Shown here: piece by piece, positions 47,305 to 57,477 of the stretch
How positions within the stretch are numbered: position 1 is the first letter of the stretch
Layout: each line of letters starts with the position of its first letter
Assembly (NCBI GenBank): GCA_024180945.1
Contig: JAKSGN010000006.1
Coordinates: 3,968,001 to 4,032,000 of the forward strand
Direction: 5' to 3'
DNA: 64,000 nucleotides
Origin: Macrophomina tecta
Lineage: Eukaryota; Ascomycota; Dothideomycetes; Botryosphaeriales; Botryosphaeriaceae
Translations under genes and position numbers: made by a program
Notes under the pieces: model-generated
Seen by the model: only the letters and a program-made list of their open reading frames with translations
The model's database searches: none
What the model was told of the DNA's origin: nothing

Positions 47305-48501
47305 TTACATCTGCCAGTAGTAGTGCTTCTCCATATCCGCCATGTCTTTTCTCACGTCGACCAGAAAAAGCTCAAAGGCCTCACTCGACCAGCCCAGCAC
47401 TTTGGTAAACAGTGCGAGGCTGAATCCCTGCAGGCCCCGGTTCAAATTTTCAAACTGCCATCGGCCAAGCATCTTCTGCTTTTCACCCTTTGGCCAGGGT
47501 CCGACAGGCCATTTCAAATAGCCTTCCGTCACGTTCGCAAAACCACGGTCCTTCATCTGTTGCGAGAACTTGTCACTGGCGAGTGTGTCGATTCCCCTCT
47601 TCGCAGCGGCCTCATGAACGAGAACGGACCACTTCATCAAAGCATCCTCGGCCGTCACGCTGTTGTCATCGCATTTAATCGGGAACTGTACTTCCTGTAG
47701 CTCTAGCCATCCGCCAGGCTTCAAATGGGCATAGCATTGGTGGATGAAGCGCTCCCAATTGTGCACACCAAGACAAAGCATACGGGCGTGGATAAAGTCG
47801 AACTTCTTGCGTCCAAAACCCCAGTCGCTCTCGGCATTGTAAACGACAAAACTGACGTTCGGCGGTACCTGAACCATGTCAGCCGGACCTATCGCGGAGC
47901 TCATTCCTGGAGTGTTGCCTTACCCTTTCGGGCTGTATGGCTGAGAGATCGGTTCCGACCACCTGGGCAGCAGGGTGTTCATCCGCGTACTCAATCGCCC
48001 AAATCCCGGAGCCCGTCCCGACGTCGAGGACATTCTGCGCGTCGGAGGGAACCGGAGCCGCGTGCAAGGCGCCGCCCAGGGTCAAGCGCCAAATGTGGTT
48101 CTGCCGATCAAGGCGATCAGCCTCGTGCTCGTCATTCGGTAGCCAGTATGCGCCTTCGTCGAAAGCGTGGTAGCGACGTCCATGCTCGAAGCGGTAGTCG
48201 ACGTCGTCGGATTTGAGCGATGTGGTGATGGCGTCGGCACGCGGCGAGTTCACGGCGAAATCGCTGTCGGCATTGACTTGGCTGGCGTGCCGTCGACAAT
48301 GAGCTCGTAAGCATATGTTGGAAACTCGAGCGCGGCGGGCTTGGACGCAGCGGCTGGGCCGGCCAGGGGGTGGCGCCAGGGCAGGTCCGGTGGCGGGATG
48401 TGACGCAGGATGTCTTCGGAATCGAGCTCGCGCTGGCCTGGACGTGTTGCTAAAGCAGAATCGGAGCCCACAGTGCCCTCGTTCTGCAATGACGCCGACA
48501 T
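47305..48501 (-). CDS. LaeA-like SAM-dependent methyltransferase
   Basis: The supported exons are complement(47305..47868) and complement(47924..about 48279); a first exon probably starts at 48501. The LaeA/TAM family is cytoplasmic or nuclear and includes global regulators of secondary metabolism and development; many paralogues have unknown substrates. Visible features are YRFEHGRRYHAF, GAYWLPNDEHEADRLD, SAM motif I VLDVGTGSGIWAIEYA, GTDLSAIQP, VPPNVSFVVYNAESDW, FDFIHARML, and HLKPGGWLELQE. Intron 47869-47923 (GTAAGG, GGCTGACAT, TTCAG) joins QPER to VPPNV in phase 0. The N-terminal frame starting MSASLQNEG at 48501 is in another phase. A weak 44-nt intron (donor GTTTCC, acceptor CCAG) would join them, giving LDQVNADSD. 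The protein ends MEKHYYWQM. It is divergent from the Zn2Cys6 gene. Confidence 0.75.
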
Positions 48502-49063
48502 GTGGATCGCGTGCTTATGGAGGTTGCGGTCGGTGTCGCGATTGTGAGAGCGCAGGCGGGGAGCGCACCAGCGGGGCCATCTTTGTCGAGCGCGTAGTCG
48601 ATGGGATCCAAGGATTCAACCACGCGACGGAAGGGACGGCGATGGGTCCAGATTTGGGAGCTGGGTCGAGGTGCGGCGCAGCAAAGGTGCAGACAGGCTG
48701 GCTGGCAACGGGCTGCGGGCTGCGGGCGGGACGGGCGAGGAAGCGGCCGAGTGGCCGACAGACGGGGCAGGGCAGGCGGCAGAGCAGAGCAGGCAGGGGC
48801 TGTCGACTCTCTTTGGCTGGGCGCACGTGGAGACGCGGACGCGGTGCACTCTTCCTCGAGATCGTCGCCCCGACCCGCGGCGCCGCTTATTCAAACCAAC
48901 GTCGCCTTGGACGGAAGCAACCCTCGAGATTGCGCTCCCCTTCCCGCTCCAGGTGGAGAGAGAGAGAGTTTGTGTGTTGCGTCGCCCGACCAGCCGTTGG
49001 CGCCGCCCCGGCATCAAACCCGATCGCGCTTCCGTCCGCTCCATTTCGGCTAAGGAGTACACT
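48502..49063. promoter_or_regulatory. Divergent promoter region, LaeA-like / Zn2Cys6 factor
   Basis: The 562 bp between the inferred starts of two oppositely oriented regulatory genes are GC-rich, with a short GA run near 48958-48970. No factor site is claimed. Confidence 0.45.
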
Positions 49064-51583
49064 ATGGGTGACGACACCAACAGCATCCTGCACTTTGAGG
49101 CTCCGCCCACCAAGGTGACGCGCGTGCGGCCTCAGCTGTCGTGCATTCCATGCCGCCAGGGCAAGCTCAAATGCAACCGCCAGCATCCGGCCTGCGACCA
49201 GTGCGTGAAGCGCTCGCGCGAGTCTCACTGCAACTATGTCCCACCCCCGCCCAAGGACCGCACCCGCAAGGCCAAGGACATGCGCGGCCGCATCCGCCAC
49301 CTGGAGAGCCTCGTTGTCGACCTCATGAACGGCAAGGATCCCCGCACTCTGGTCCTCAATCCTCCCGACCCTCAAGCTTCATCCCGCCGCCTGCCCACAC
49401 CGGATCAACCCTCTCCTGAGCACCCTGTGGCTTCCGACGGCCCGAAAACCCACTCTAGCTCCGGCGACGATGAAATCAGCTTCCCGAGTGCCTTTGGCGC
49501 CTTGAAGATCAGCGATGAGGAGACCACCTACATGGGCGGTTCCCACTGGATGGCCGTCCTGAACGATGTACGTGCACGTGCCCTTGTCCATCCACTAGCG
49601 CCCGGCTAACTCGTCCCCAGATAAAAGAGGTCAAGAGCTTCCTGGAGCTTGAGGAAGACGAAGAGCAAGAGTCCGAAAGACAAGAGAGCGAGGTGGATAC
49701 GGAGCTCCCGCACCGCTATACTCTCATCGTCGGCTCTCCGAAACCTCTCAGCAAGCGAGAGCTTCTGCAGAACCTACCTCCGAAAGCCGAATGTGACAAG
49801 CTGCTCACATTGTACCTGAGGGGTGGGGACCCCACGTCGATCATGTTCCATGAACCGAGTCTTCGGGTCGAGTATGAACGCTTTTGGCAGAATCCTTCGG
49901 CAGCGCCAGCAATCTGGATTGCCCTCATCTATGGCATCATCTGTCTCTCGACCATCTTTTCTTTGCGCATTCCAACCAGTGCAACTCCTCCTTCGCCAGA
50001 GGTGGTCCTCAAACAAGCAGCAAGATACCATCATCTCTGCGCCTCAGCCGCGGTGCTGGGAGACTTCTCCAGACCAAAACCATACTCTTTGGAAATGATG
50101 ATGCTTTACGCAGCGGCTGAATATCTTTCCGGGACCGACAGCGGTGGGAGTCCGACCGATGTCTGGCATATTTTCGGGACCGTCATTCGCATAGCTCTGA
50201 GAATGGGTTATCACCGAGATCCCAGTCATTACGGCATCAGTCCATTCCACGGGGAAATGCGGAGACGAACCTGGTACCTCATTTACGGAATGGATGTACT
50301 CCTGTCGTTTTCTCTCGGCATGCCTTCGATAGCCCGCGGATTTCAAAGTGACACGAGATTACCCCGTAACCTGCATATCGAGGACTTGTCGCCAAGTATG
50401 ACCGATTTGCCGCCAGAGAGGCCAGATTCGGAATTGACGAGCATTTTGTACACAATCGTCAAAGCAAAACTTCTTTCCGTCTTTGCCCCCGCGGCTGATG
50501 CTGCACATTCCGTTACGCCGCCCACATATCCCGAAATAATGGACCTTGACAGGCGGCTGGAGGAAATCCATATGGCAGTTCCACCGGCCTATAGAATGAA
50601 ATCCTTGGATGAATCTTTGGGCGAGCCTGCGGATGTCATTATGAATCGGTTGAACCTCGAGATGCTCTACCACAAGACTCGCTGTGTTCTTCACCGCACG
50701 TACCTGGCCAAAGCACACAACGACCCGCGATATGAACACTCCAGAAAGCAATGTCTGGAGGCATCTTTGGCGCTTCTCCACCACCAAACCATAATTTACC
50801 ATGCATGCCAACCTGGAGGCATCCTAGCGCGCTGTAGCTGGTATTATGGCTCCTTGACAAGTCATGACTTCCTCCTTGCGGCTATGCTGCTCTGCTTGGA
50901 AATCAAAATACTCCGGGAGACGAAGCTGAGGCAGTCAGAAAGCCACGACGAAGGACCGTTCTCCTTTGCTGAAATGTTTGGGGCTCTCGAGAACGCGACG
51001 AGAATTTGGGATGCGTATGAAGATAGCCTGATTGATGCGAGCGACACCAAGAAAGCTGCCAGAGCTTTCCGCCGAATTTTGGGGAAGCTCAAGGCGAGCC
51101 CGTCAGAGTTCGAGATGCAAGGAGGTGTAGATGACCCTATGTCTCAACAATGTGAGCAAATGCCTTCCCAGGACTTCATGATTAGTTCACTGATGTTTCC
51201 AGTCGCCCCACTTCCCCAGCAATACGGCCCGCCGCCAATAGTCCCGTCAAACGGCCCAGATATTCCATATTTGCCCACGCAAACCGCCGCGCCAGTAGTC
51301 ACCCAAGGGTACACTATGGCCGCGCAAGATCCCTTGGAGGGGATGCTGGGGATTCCACCAATGGACATCAACTGGGTGAGCTCGTGTACTGTTTTTGACA
51401 CTCCAACCGGCTAATGCGTATTAGGATGCCTGGGACAAGAGCGTCCTTCCTTACGAGGAATACCTGCATCACGAAGCGCAACAGTGGCCGATGAATCCGC
51501 ATACATCTAGCATGGCAGCACCGACAATCTACCCTACGGGCTATCACCCCAATGTGGCTTACCACTATCAGCATCAACAATGA
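49064..51583 (+). CDS. Zn2Cys6 fungal transcription factor
   Basis: CDS is join(49064..49567, 49621..51375, 51425..51583), 805 aa. The binuclear zinc cluster is CIPCRQGKLKC then CDQCVKRSRESHC, with cysteines at 27, 30, 37, 44, 47 and 56 (C-x2-C-x6-C-x6-C-x2-C-x8-C). A short basic linker and coiled-coil-like region follow (RIRHLESLVVDLM). The middle homology (fungal-specific transcription factor) region runs from about 240 to 500 (HEPSLRVEYERFW, MGYHRDPSHYG, RRRTWYLIYGMDVLLSFSLGMPS). Introns 49568-49620 and 51376-51424 are both phase 0 with CTAAC or CTAAT branch sites; the last exon encodes an acidic then His/Gln-rich tail ending YQHQQ. The target genes are unknown. Its divergent LaeA-like neighbour suggests, but does not prove, shared control. 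Confidence 0.92.
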
Positions 51584-53386
51584 TGCGGACGTGTCGTTGG
51601 GAACCTTCGGAAAGAAAGTGGAGATGCAGACCAACTCGCGATGATTGCAGTCTTCAGGCCCATTTTCTCTTAATCGTCATCGTGTGGTGAGAGGACGTTG
51701 GCAGATGATCCAATCTTTGGGTCGATACAACCAGGGCAGTGATTTAGGCGCTTCTTCAACAGTTGTCCGGATCCTTTTATCCCGAGCTCTTGTGGTTCTG
51801 CATGTCTGGACAACGAGTTTTGTCTTTTTCAAGCGTCCGATGAATCGACATTCCAAGGATATCCCATCAACCGGTGATCCTAGTGTAACAGCTGTCCTGC
51901 CCAACGGCAATGTGTTCTCGAGGGTTGCAGGCCAGATTGCGCGGTTCCAATTCTTAGGCGATGCAGAAGCCATCCAGTGGGAACACTGGCTTGTGCTAGA
52001 GCATCCCTATTTTCAGGTTTGGAGCACACGATTGCTGGACACGACTGGCGCTTTGTGGCTTTAGGTGACATTCAGGAGGTATTCTTGTCGCAATGTGTCG
52101 GTGACGTACTGTCCTGGCTACCACTACTTGAACAGAGAGCATAGCCTGCGCATGACTGGACTGTGCGAGTTTTGGGATTGCGTCTTCCGCATCAGTGCGT
52201 AGCTACGGGGTCGTTGGAAGCCGAAAAATCATATTGGAGGCGAAGGATGGCATCGAGAATTGTTGTTTGCAGATTTATTCGCTTTGCTCGGCTGTACATA
52301 GCTGTAATAATAGGGATTTCGCATGGTTCCTGGACGATGCGGGGATGGGGTGGAGTGGAATGAATGAACAATCGGCACAATGCTTAGGGAAACAGAGGCG
52401 CCTTTATGTGGCGTTCGCCCTCGTCCCAACAATGTGGACAATAGGCCGAGATGAGCCGAACATGACGACGTCTGCGTGCAATACACGGTGGATTGGAAGT
52501 GGGAGGGCATGAATACGATGCCTATAAGAGGCCCTGCTCATCTACTTCCGGCAGAGTCCGTGCCCATCAGGCATGCGCAACAGATGGCCAAGCTGGCATA
52601 CGACGGCCGAAAATCGCAACCTATACTGGGAATTTTTCGCTAAATTTTTCTTCTCATGCAGCATCGCGTACGCAAAGCATCCGTTGGGACCGAGTGGAGA
52701 TCGTGGGTGGCAGTCCACACTCGGCGCGCCCGAAGGGTTTGCTTGCCCCTTGTTCGGTCTCGTTCGCTTGGCTGGGGAACTGCACGGTTGGCCCTTCCTC
52801 TACGGCCGCCGAGTGGATATTGCCAATGCTGTGGCTTTTCCACGGCGTCTGAAAAAGCTTCAGAGTCAACATTACGGGCGAGAACGATTCGTACCGGATG
52901 TAAAGGCAGCATCTACGGCCGAGCCGCCGTCCCAGGCGGACTTAATGGCAGGTTTGCTGCTGGAACGAGACGATTGGGCCGGCGCGGAGGACGCGGTGGG
53001 CATGTTCCGCACGGCAGATCGGCTTTGCGACATCAGACCTGACTCATGGCGAAGCTAGTTAGGGGTGCAGCAGAGAAGAGATAAGTGAGCGGGACGGGAG
53101 TGTTGTGCGGCGCGGATATCACGTGACCTAGCCATCGGGCCGCGCTTGCCCGCGCGCAGCGGCGTCGCTGCAGGGTCTCATCTGGTTGCTGTGCCAACTG
53201 CCAAACACAGTTCCATAAAGGGACCTTTCAAAACTCCCCGTCTGTTCTCTTTTCCTCCTCCACCATCCCACCATCCATCATCCTCTCTACAAACCAACTA
53301 CTTCTGCACTTTTGAGCGTTGGTATTTTCAGCAGCTGCATACTACCAAAGCAAAAAAAGTTTCCCACATTTACGACCTAATACACC
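51584..53386. other. Intergenic region, Zn2Cys6 factor to CDC20
   Basis: No supportable gene was found. Frames of up to 161 codons near 52573-53058 lack domains and overlap others in three frames. The last 250 bp before 53387 are pyrimidine-rich, as expected for a fungal promoter or leader. Confidence 0.5.
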
Positions 53387-55168
53387 ATGGCCTGTCCCTT
53401 GGTTATGAGCTCACCCTCCACCCCGGTTGGCATCAAGAGACAGACCCGCCCCCGCAACGACTCCCCCCAAACGCCCATCCGCAAGCTGGTTTTGCAGGAG
53501 GAAAAGCACGAGTCCATCCACGTCCCCTCGCCGCTCGCCTCGTCGTCGAGGATCCGCCAGTCGTCCAACGCCCAAAAGTCCAACATCGCTCGCGACTCCC
53601 CCAAGAGCAAGAAGATCGAGCTTGGCATCTCCGAATTTGCTCTTACGGGATCCGGCAACCCGACTCCCATCAATACAGCCAAGAAGAGAAAGACTAAGAA
53701 GTCTTCGACGACTGCGACTAAGGCCCGTCCGCAGAAGTCGACCCTCCGTGTGCCACGCAACCCCACCGATCGCTTCATTCCCCAGCGCCTTACTTCTGAG
53801 GCTATCGACAACGTCAACGTCGCGAGGATATCCAAGCGTGGAGAGAACAGCCGCCCGTCTTCCAGGGAGAGCGCCCACGAGGGCTCCACTGTTCTGGCCT
53901 CGGCCGCCAATGACCTCAACATCTTCGGCACCAGCTCGAGCGAGGACGACCTGACACAAGCTCTGGGCCGTGTCAATTTGGAGGACCAGGAAGAAGAAGA
54001 AACCATCAAGAAGCCTTCGCCTAGGACGGTGGCATACCAGGATTCTCTTGCCCAAGCCTGCGACATGAACATCGGCTCGCGCATCCTCGAGTTCAAGCCC
54101 GCCGCACCGCAGTCCACCAAGCCCGTGGACCTCCGTGCACAGTACAACCGCCCTCTCAAGGCCGTCGGCGGCCAGCTCCGTCGCCGCATCGCCTCCGCTC
54201 CTGAGAGGGTCCTCGACGCCCCCAGCATTGTCGACGACTACTATCTCAACCTTCTTGATTGGTCTGCTGGCAACCAGGTCGCCGTTGCTCTCGAGCGTGC
54301 TGTTTACATCTGGTCTGCCGACACTGGCTCGGTCAACTCTCTCTTCGAGACCTCTGACGACACCTACGTCACCTCGGTCAAGTGGAGTGGCGACGGCGCG
54401 TACGTGGCTGCTGGTCTAGACAACGGCGAGGTTCAGATCTGGGATGTCGAAGACGGCACCAAGCTGCGCAGCATGCACGGCCACCAGTCTCGTGTTGGTG
54501 TCATGGGCTGGAACAAGCACCTTCTCTCCACCGGCGACCGTTCTGGTCTCATCATCAACCATGATGTCCGTGTTGCCGACCACAACGTCGCTGAGCTTAC
54601 TGGTCACACTCACGAGGTTTGCGGTCTCGAGTGGCGCTCCGACGGTCAAATGCTTGCAAGCGGTGGCAACGACAACCTCGTCAACATCTGGGATGCCCGC
54701 AGCCTCAACGAGCCCAAGCACACCAAGACCAATCATCACGCCGCCGTCAAAGCGCTGGCTTGGTGCCCCTGGCAGCTCAACCTTCTCGCCACTGGCGGTG
54801 GTTCCAACGACAGGCAGATTCACTTCTGGAACTCGACCACAGGCGCTCGGCTGAACTCAATTGACACGGGCAGCCAGGTCACCAGCATCAGGTGGTCGAC
54901 ACACTACAAGGAGCTCGTCAGCACGGGTGGCTTCCCCAACAACGCGTTGTCGGTCTGGTCATATCCCACTCTGGTCAAGAACATTGAGATCCCGGCGCAC
55001 GAGCAGCGCATCCTCTTCAGCTGCCTCAGCCCTGATGGCCAGACTTTGGCCACGGCCTCTGCTGATGAGAACCTCAAGTTCTGGAAGCTCTTTGAGAAGA
55101 AGGCTGGCGCCTCTGCTATGTCGGCCAAGCCACGTGCCCTCACTGCTCCTACCACCCAGATTCGCTAG
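53387..55168 (+). CDS. CDC20: APC/C activator CDC20 (Slp1/Fizzy)
   Basis: This is one uninterrupted 593-aa frame. Cdc20 recruits substrates to the anaphase-promoting complex and is the target of the Mad2 spindle checkpoint. A C-box DRFIPQR is at 128-134. A RILEFKPAAP segment at about 230 fits the Mad2-binding type motif. The sequence VAYQDSLAQAC just before it is typical of Cdc20 rather than Cdh1. Seven WD40-type repeats run from about 285 to 570 (VYIWSADTG, VQIWDVEDG, INHDVRVAD, VNIWDARSL, IHFWNSTTG, LSVWSYP, LKFWKLFEK). The protein ends in an Ile-Arg tail (QIR), which docks onto the APC/C. No clear KEN box was seen. The start is the ATG in ACACCATGGCC; a second ATG lies six codons later. 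Confidence 0.95.
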   Translation: MACPLVMSSPSTPVGIKRQTRPRNDSPQTPIRKLVLQEEKHESIHVPSPLASSSRIRQSSNAQKSNIARDSPKSKKIELGISEFALTGSGNPTPINTAKKRKTKKSSTTATKARPQKSTLRVPRNPTDRFIPQRLTSEAIDNVNVARISKRGENSRPSSRESAHEGSTVLASAANDLNIFGTSSSEDDLTQALGRVNLEDQEEEETIKKPSPRTVAYQDSLAQACDMNIGSRILEFKPAAPQSTKPVDLRAQYNRPLKAVGGQLRRRIASAPERVLDAPSIVDDYYLNLLDWSAGNQVAVALERAVYIWSADTGSVNSLFETSDDTYVTSVKWSGDGAYVAAGLDNGEVQIWDVEDGTKLRSMHGHQSRVGVMGWNKHLLSTGDRSGLIINHDVRVADHNVAELTGHTHEVCGLEWRSDGQMLASGGNDNLVNIWDARSLNEPKHTKTNHHAAVKALAWCPWQLNLLATGGGSNDRQIHFWNSTTGARLNSIDTGSQVTSIRWSTHYKELVSTGGFPNNALSVWSYPTLVKNIEIPAHEQRILFSCLSPDGQTLATASADENLKFWKLFEKKAGASAMSAKPRALTAPTTQIR

Positions 55169-55637
55169 AAGGCGTGCCTGACATGGTCGTCGACAATTAC
55201 TAACCCACTTAGGATTATGACAAGATACCACTCATGATATTGGCGGGTTGAAGGCATGGCGTCAGGGATGGAGATCTCATGTCTTAGCGATCTGGTTATC
55301 TGGAGGATGGGGGCGTTTTTAACCTGTTGCAATTGTTCTTGGTTATTGCTTGGTTTCACGGCATGGCAATGCATTACTGTACCATGGATATCGATGGCAG
55401 GATACTACTCCTACATAGCAGCGCTAATAGAAGGGCCCTTGTGGGCTCCGTTGTAAACTTTGCGTGCATCATGAGCAAGTGTGATTACCTCACATGGACT
55501 AGCGTGAGACGAGATAAGATTAGATGTGACGAATCTCGGGTAATGGCCATGCCGTGTCGACGACGCGCGCGCAGCAATGAGCTCGAGCGCAGCTAGCTTC
55601 CTTTCCACAGCACAATCCACCATCCTCACCCACCACC
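55169..55637. other. Intergenic region CDC20 / PSY4
   Basis: This 469-bp spacer between tandem genes must hold the CDC20 3' end and the PSY4 promoter. No terminator or factor site could be assigned. Confidence 0.5.
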
Positions 55638-57477
55638 ATGCTTTCCGGTAAGCCAGCCGGGACCTGATCGCACAGCCCCTACTGACGCTTTCGCGTGGCA
55701 AATAGGCGAGCAGTTGCTGGAGCAGGCCGCCAAAGATGGCGCCATGCCTTCGTAAGTACCTTCATAAACGGTGCCGCCTGCGCCATACACGATGCTGACT
55801 AGTTTCGCAGTGAAGGATGGCCGCGGGCCCTGGGAGTAGTGCTCTCGAGGCTGGAACACGTACGCATCGCCCGTCGACACGTCCCCAAACATTTTTGTCC
55901 TCTCTCTGGCGCTACGCCATCCACCACCGTAGCCGTAGCCGCTCACCATTGAAACCCGCCCGCAGATCGTCAAGGACGAATTCCCCACGCCGACCCTCCC
56001 TCCCTCGACCGCTGCCGAAAGAGAGCGCTCCGCAACACCAAGTAAGCCGCCGCCCACCGAGGGTGCAGCAGCAGGCACCGTCCCGTCGAGTCAGGAAACC
56101 ACAAGCGCCGACAAGGAAAATGCACCCCCGCCCTCGAGCAGCGGCATCACCGCCACCACGAAGGATGACAAGATCAACAACCCCTCACCGGGCCCCTCCA
56201 CCCGCGCCCTCTCTACCGACCCCGTCGCCTCCACCGACGCCCCAACAACAACAGAAGACCCAGCCACCGCCTCCTTTCTCCCACCCGAACTACATTCGCT
56301 CTACACCTCCATCACCTCCGTCCTGCGCAAGCAATTTGCCACCGATCCCCCGCACACGATCCAGCGCCTCGCCGAGCTTGTCCTGTGTCCGCGCGCTCAC
56401 TACCGCTTCCTCCCCCCTTACCTGCGCGCACTCGACCGCGTCGTCAGTGTCTCGAGCGCGACATCCATCTTTCCGCTCCCACAAGCCGTCCTCCCCGCCA
56501 GCACCGGCATCCTCAATGGCATCACGCCGACGACCAGCACGACTGCAAGCAGCACCTCCTCTTCCGAGCGCGGCCTCGGCAGCGACGAGAGCCTGGGCGG
56601 CGCCCTCCTTACGCCCATCCCGTGGCTGCAGAATAACAACTCGAGGGAGCAGCGCAGCGCGAGCGCGAATGGGAACAACAGTGAGTTGGTGAGCGAGAGC
56701 ACGGAGATGGTGGACGGCCCGAATGGCACGGGCAGGATCGAGACTGTGTCCGTCATCAATGGTGTCATGACAACGACAGGCGCGCCAGTGGTTGCTTCGT
56801 CGGGGGCTAGTCCGGTCACAGCGACGTCGGCGTCGACGCCGACTACAACTGCGGATAGTTTAAGGGAGGCCGGCGCCGTCACACAGGGCGAGTTGTTGCG
56901 CCAGGAACAGGAGGCTGGTGTCGTTCCGGTCGGCCAGACGCAGCCCCGGAGTAGGGGCCTCTTGGCTGGTGCTGCGGCTGCAGCGGGGGCGGGTTCGGGT
57001 GGTGCGGAGCAGAAGGAAGGCGAGAAGGGTGCTGCCGAGGACGAACAGCAGGAAGAGGTCCCACATGCTAGGGGCCCGGAGGAGGTCGGCGTCGAGGATA
57101 TGGGGCCTCAGGAGAGGGGACCGGGTGGGGGAATCGACTTGGAAGCTGCGGTGGGGAGGGCGCCTGTTGGCTCCTCGTCGGCGAAAGATAAGGAGACAGA
57201 GAATGTCAAGGAGGAGGAGGAGGAGGAGGAGGAGGAGAAGAAAAAGAAGAAGAAGAAGAAGAAGCTGGAGCAGCCTATCAGTCCGGAGGCGGAGATGAAG
57301 GATGTTGAAGTGGAGACGGAGGAAGCGGAGATGAAGGGGGAGGATTTGGAGGATGCGAAAGCAGAGGGCGAGGGTGAAGGTAAGGGTAAGGGTGGTGCGA
57401 AGAAGGAATATGCGACGGTGGAAGAGGATGATGAGAAGAAGGAGGCCAAGGGGTCGGATACGGAGATGACTGGTTGA
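55638..57477 (+). CDS. PSY4: Protein phosphatase 4 regulatory subunit 2 (PSY4/PPP4R2)
   Basis: CDS is join(55638..55647, 55706..55751, 55811..55859, 55966..57477), 538 aa. This subunit joins the PP4 catalytic subunit and a PSY2-type subunit in a phosphatase that reverses DNA-damage checkpoint phosphorylation. The N-terminus reads MLSGEQLLEQAAKDGAMPSE, then GWPRALGVVLSRLEHIVKDE. The core, at about 140-195, has LHSLYTSITSVLRKQF, PHTIQRLAELVLCP and FLPPYLRALDRVVSV, matching PPP4R2. A long disordered C-terminus follows, with an uninterrupted Glu-then-Lys block and many acidic repeats. The first exon is only 10 nt. All four exons agree in phase (G/GC, TC/T, phase 0), and the third intron is 106 nt. 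Low-complexity sequence makes the tail poorly conserved, but the core identification is good. Confidence 0.88.

Noticed and set aside
51754..51822. Possible sixth hairpin copy (CAGTTGTCCGGATCC and TCTGGACAAC)
   Set aside because: Only about 10 nt of the arm matches and the flanks do not pair, so chance is likely.
53377..54228. 283-codon minus-strand frame opposite CDC20
   Set aside because: It is antisense shadow of a GC-rich coding exon, with no domain.
55817..56692. 291-codon frame across PSY4
   Set aside because: It is an alternative frame of a Pro/Ser/Thr-rich exon; the PPP4R2 core lies in the other frame.
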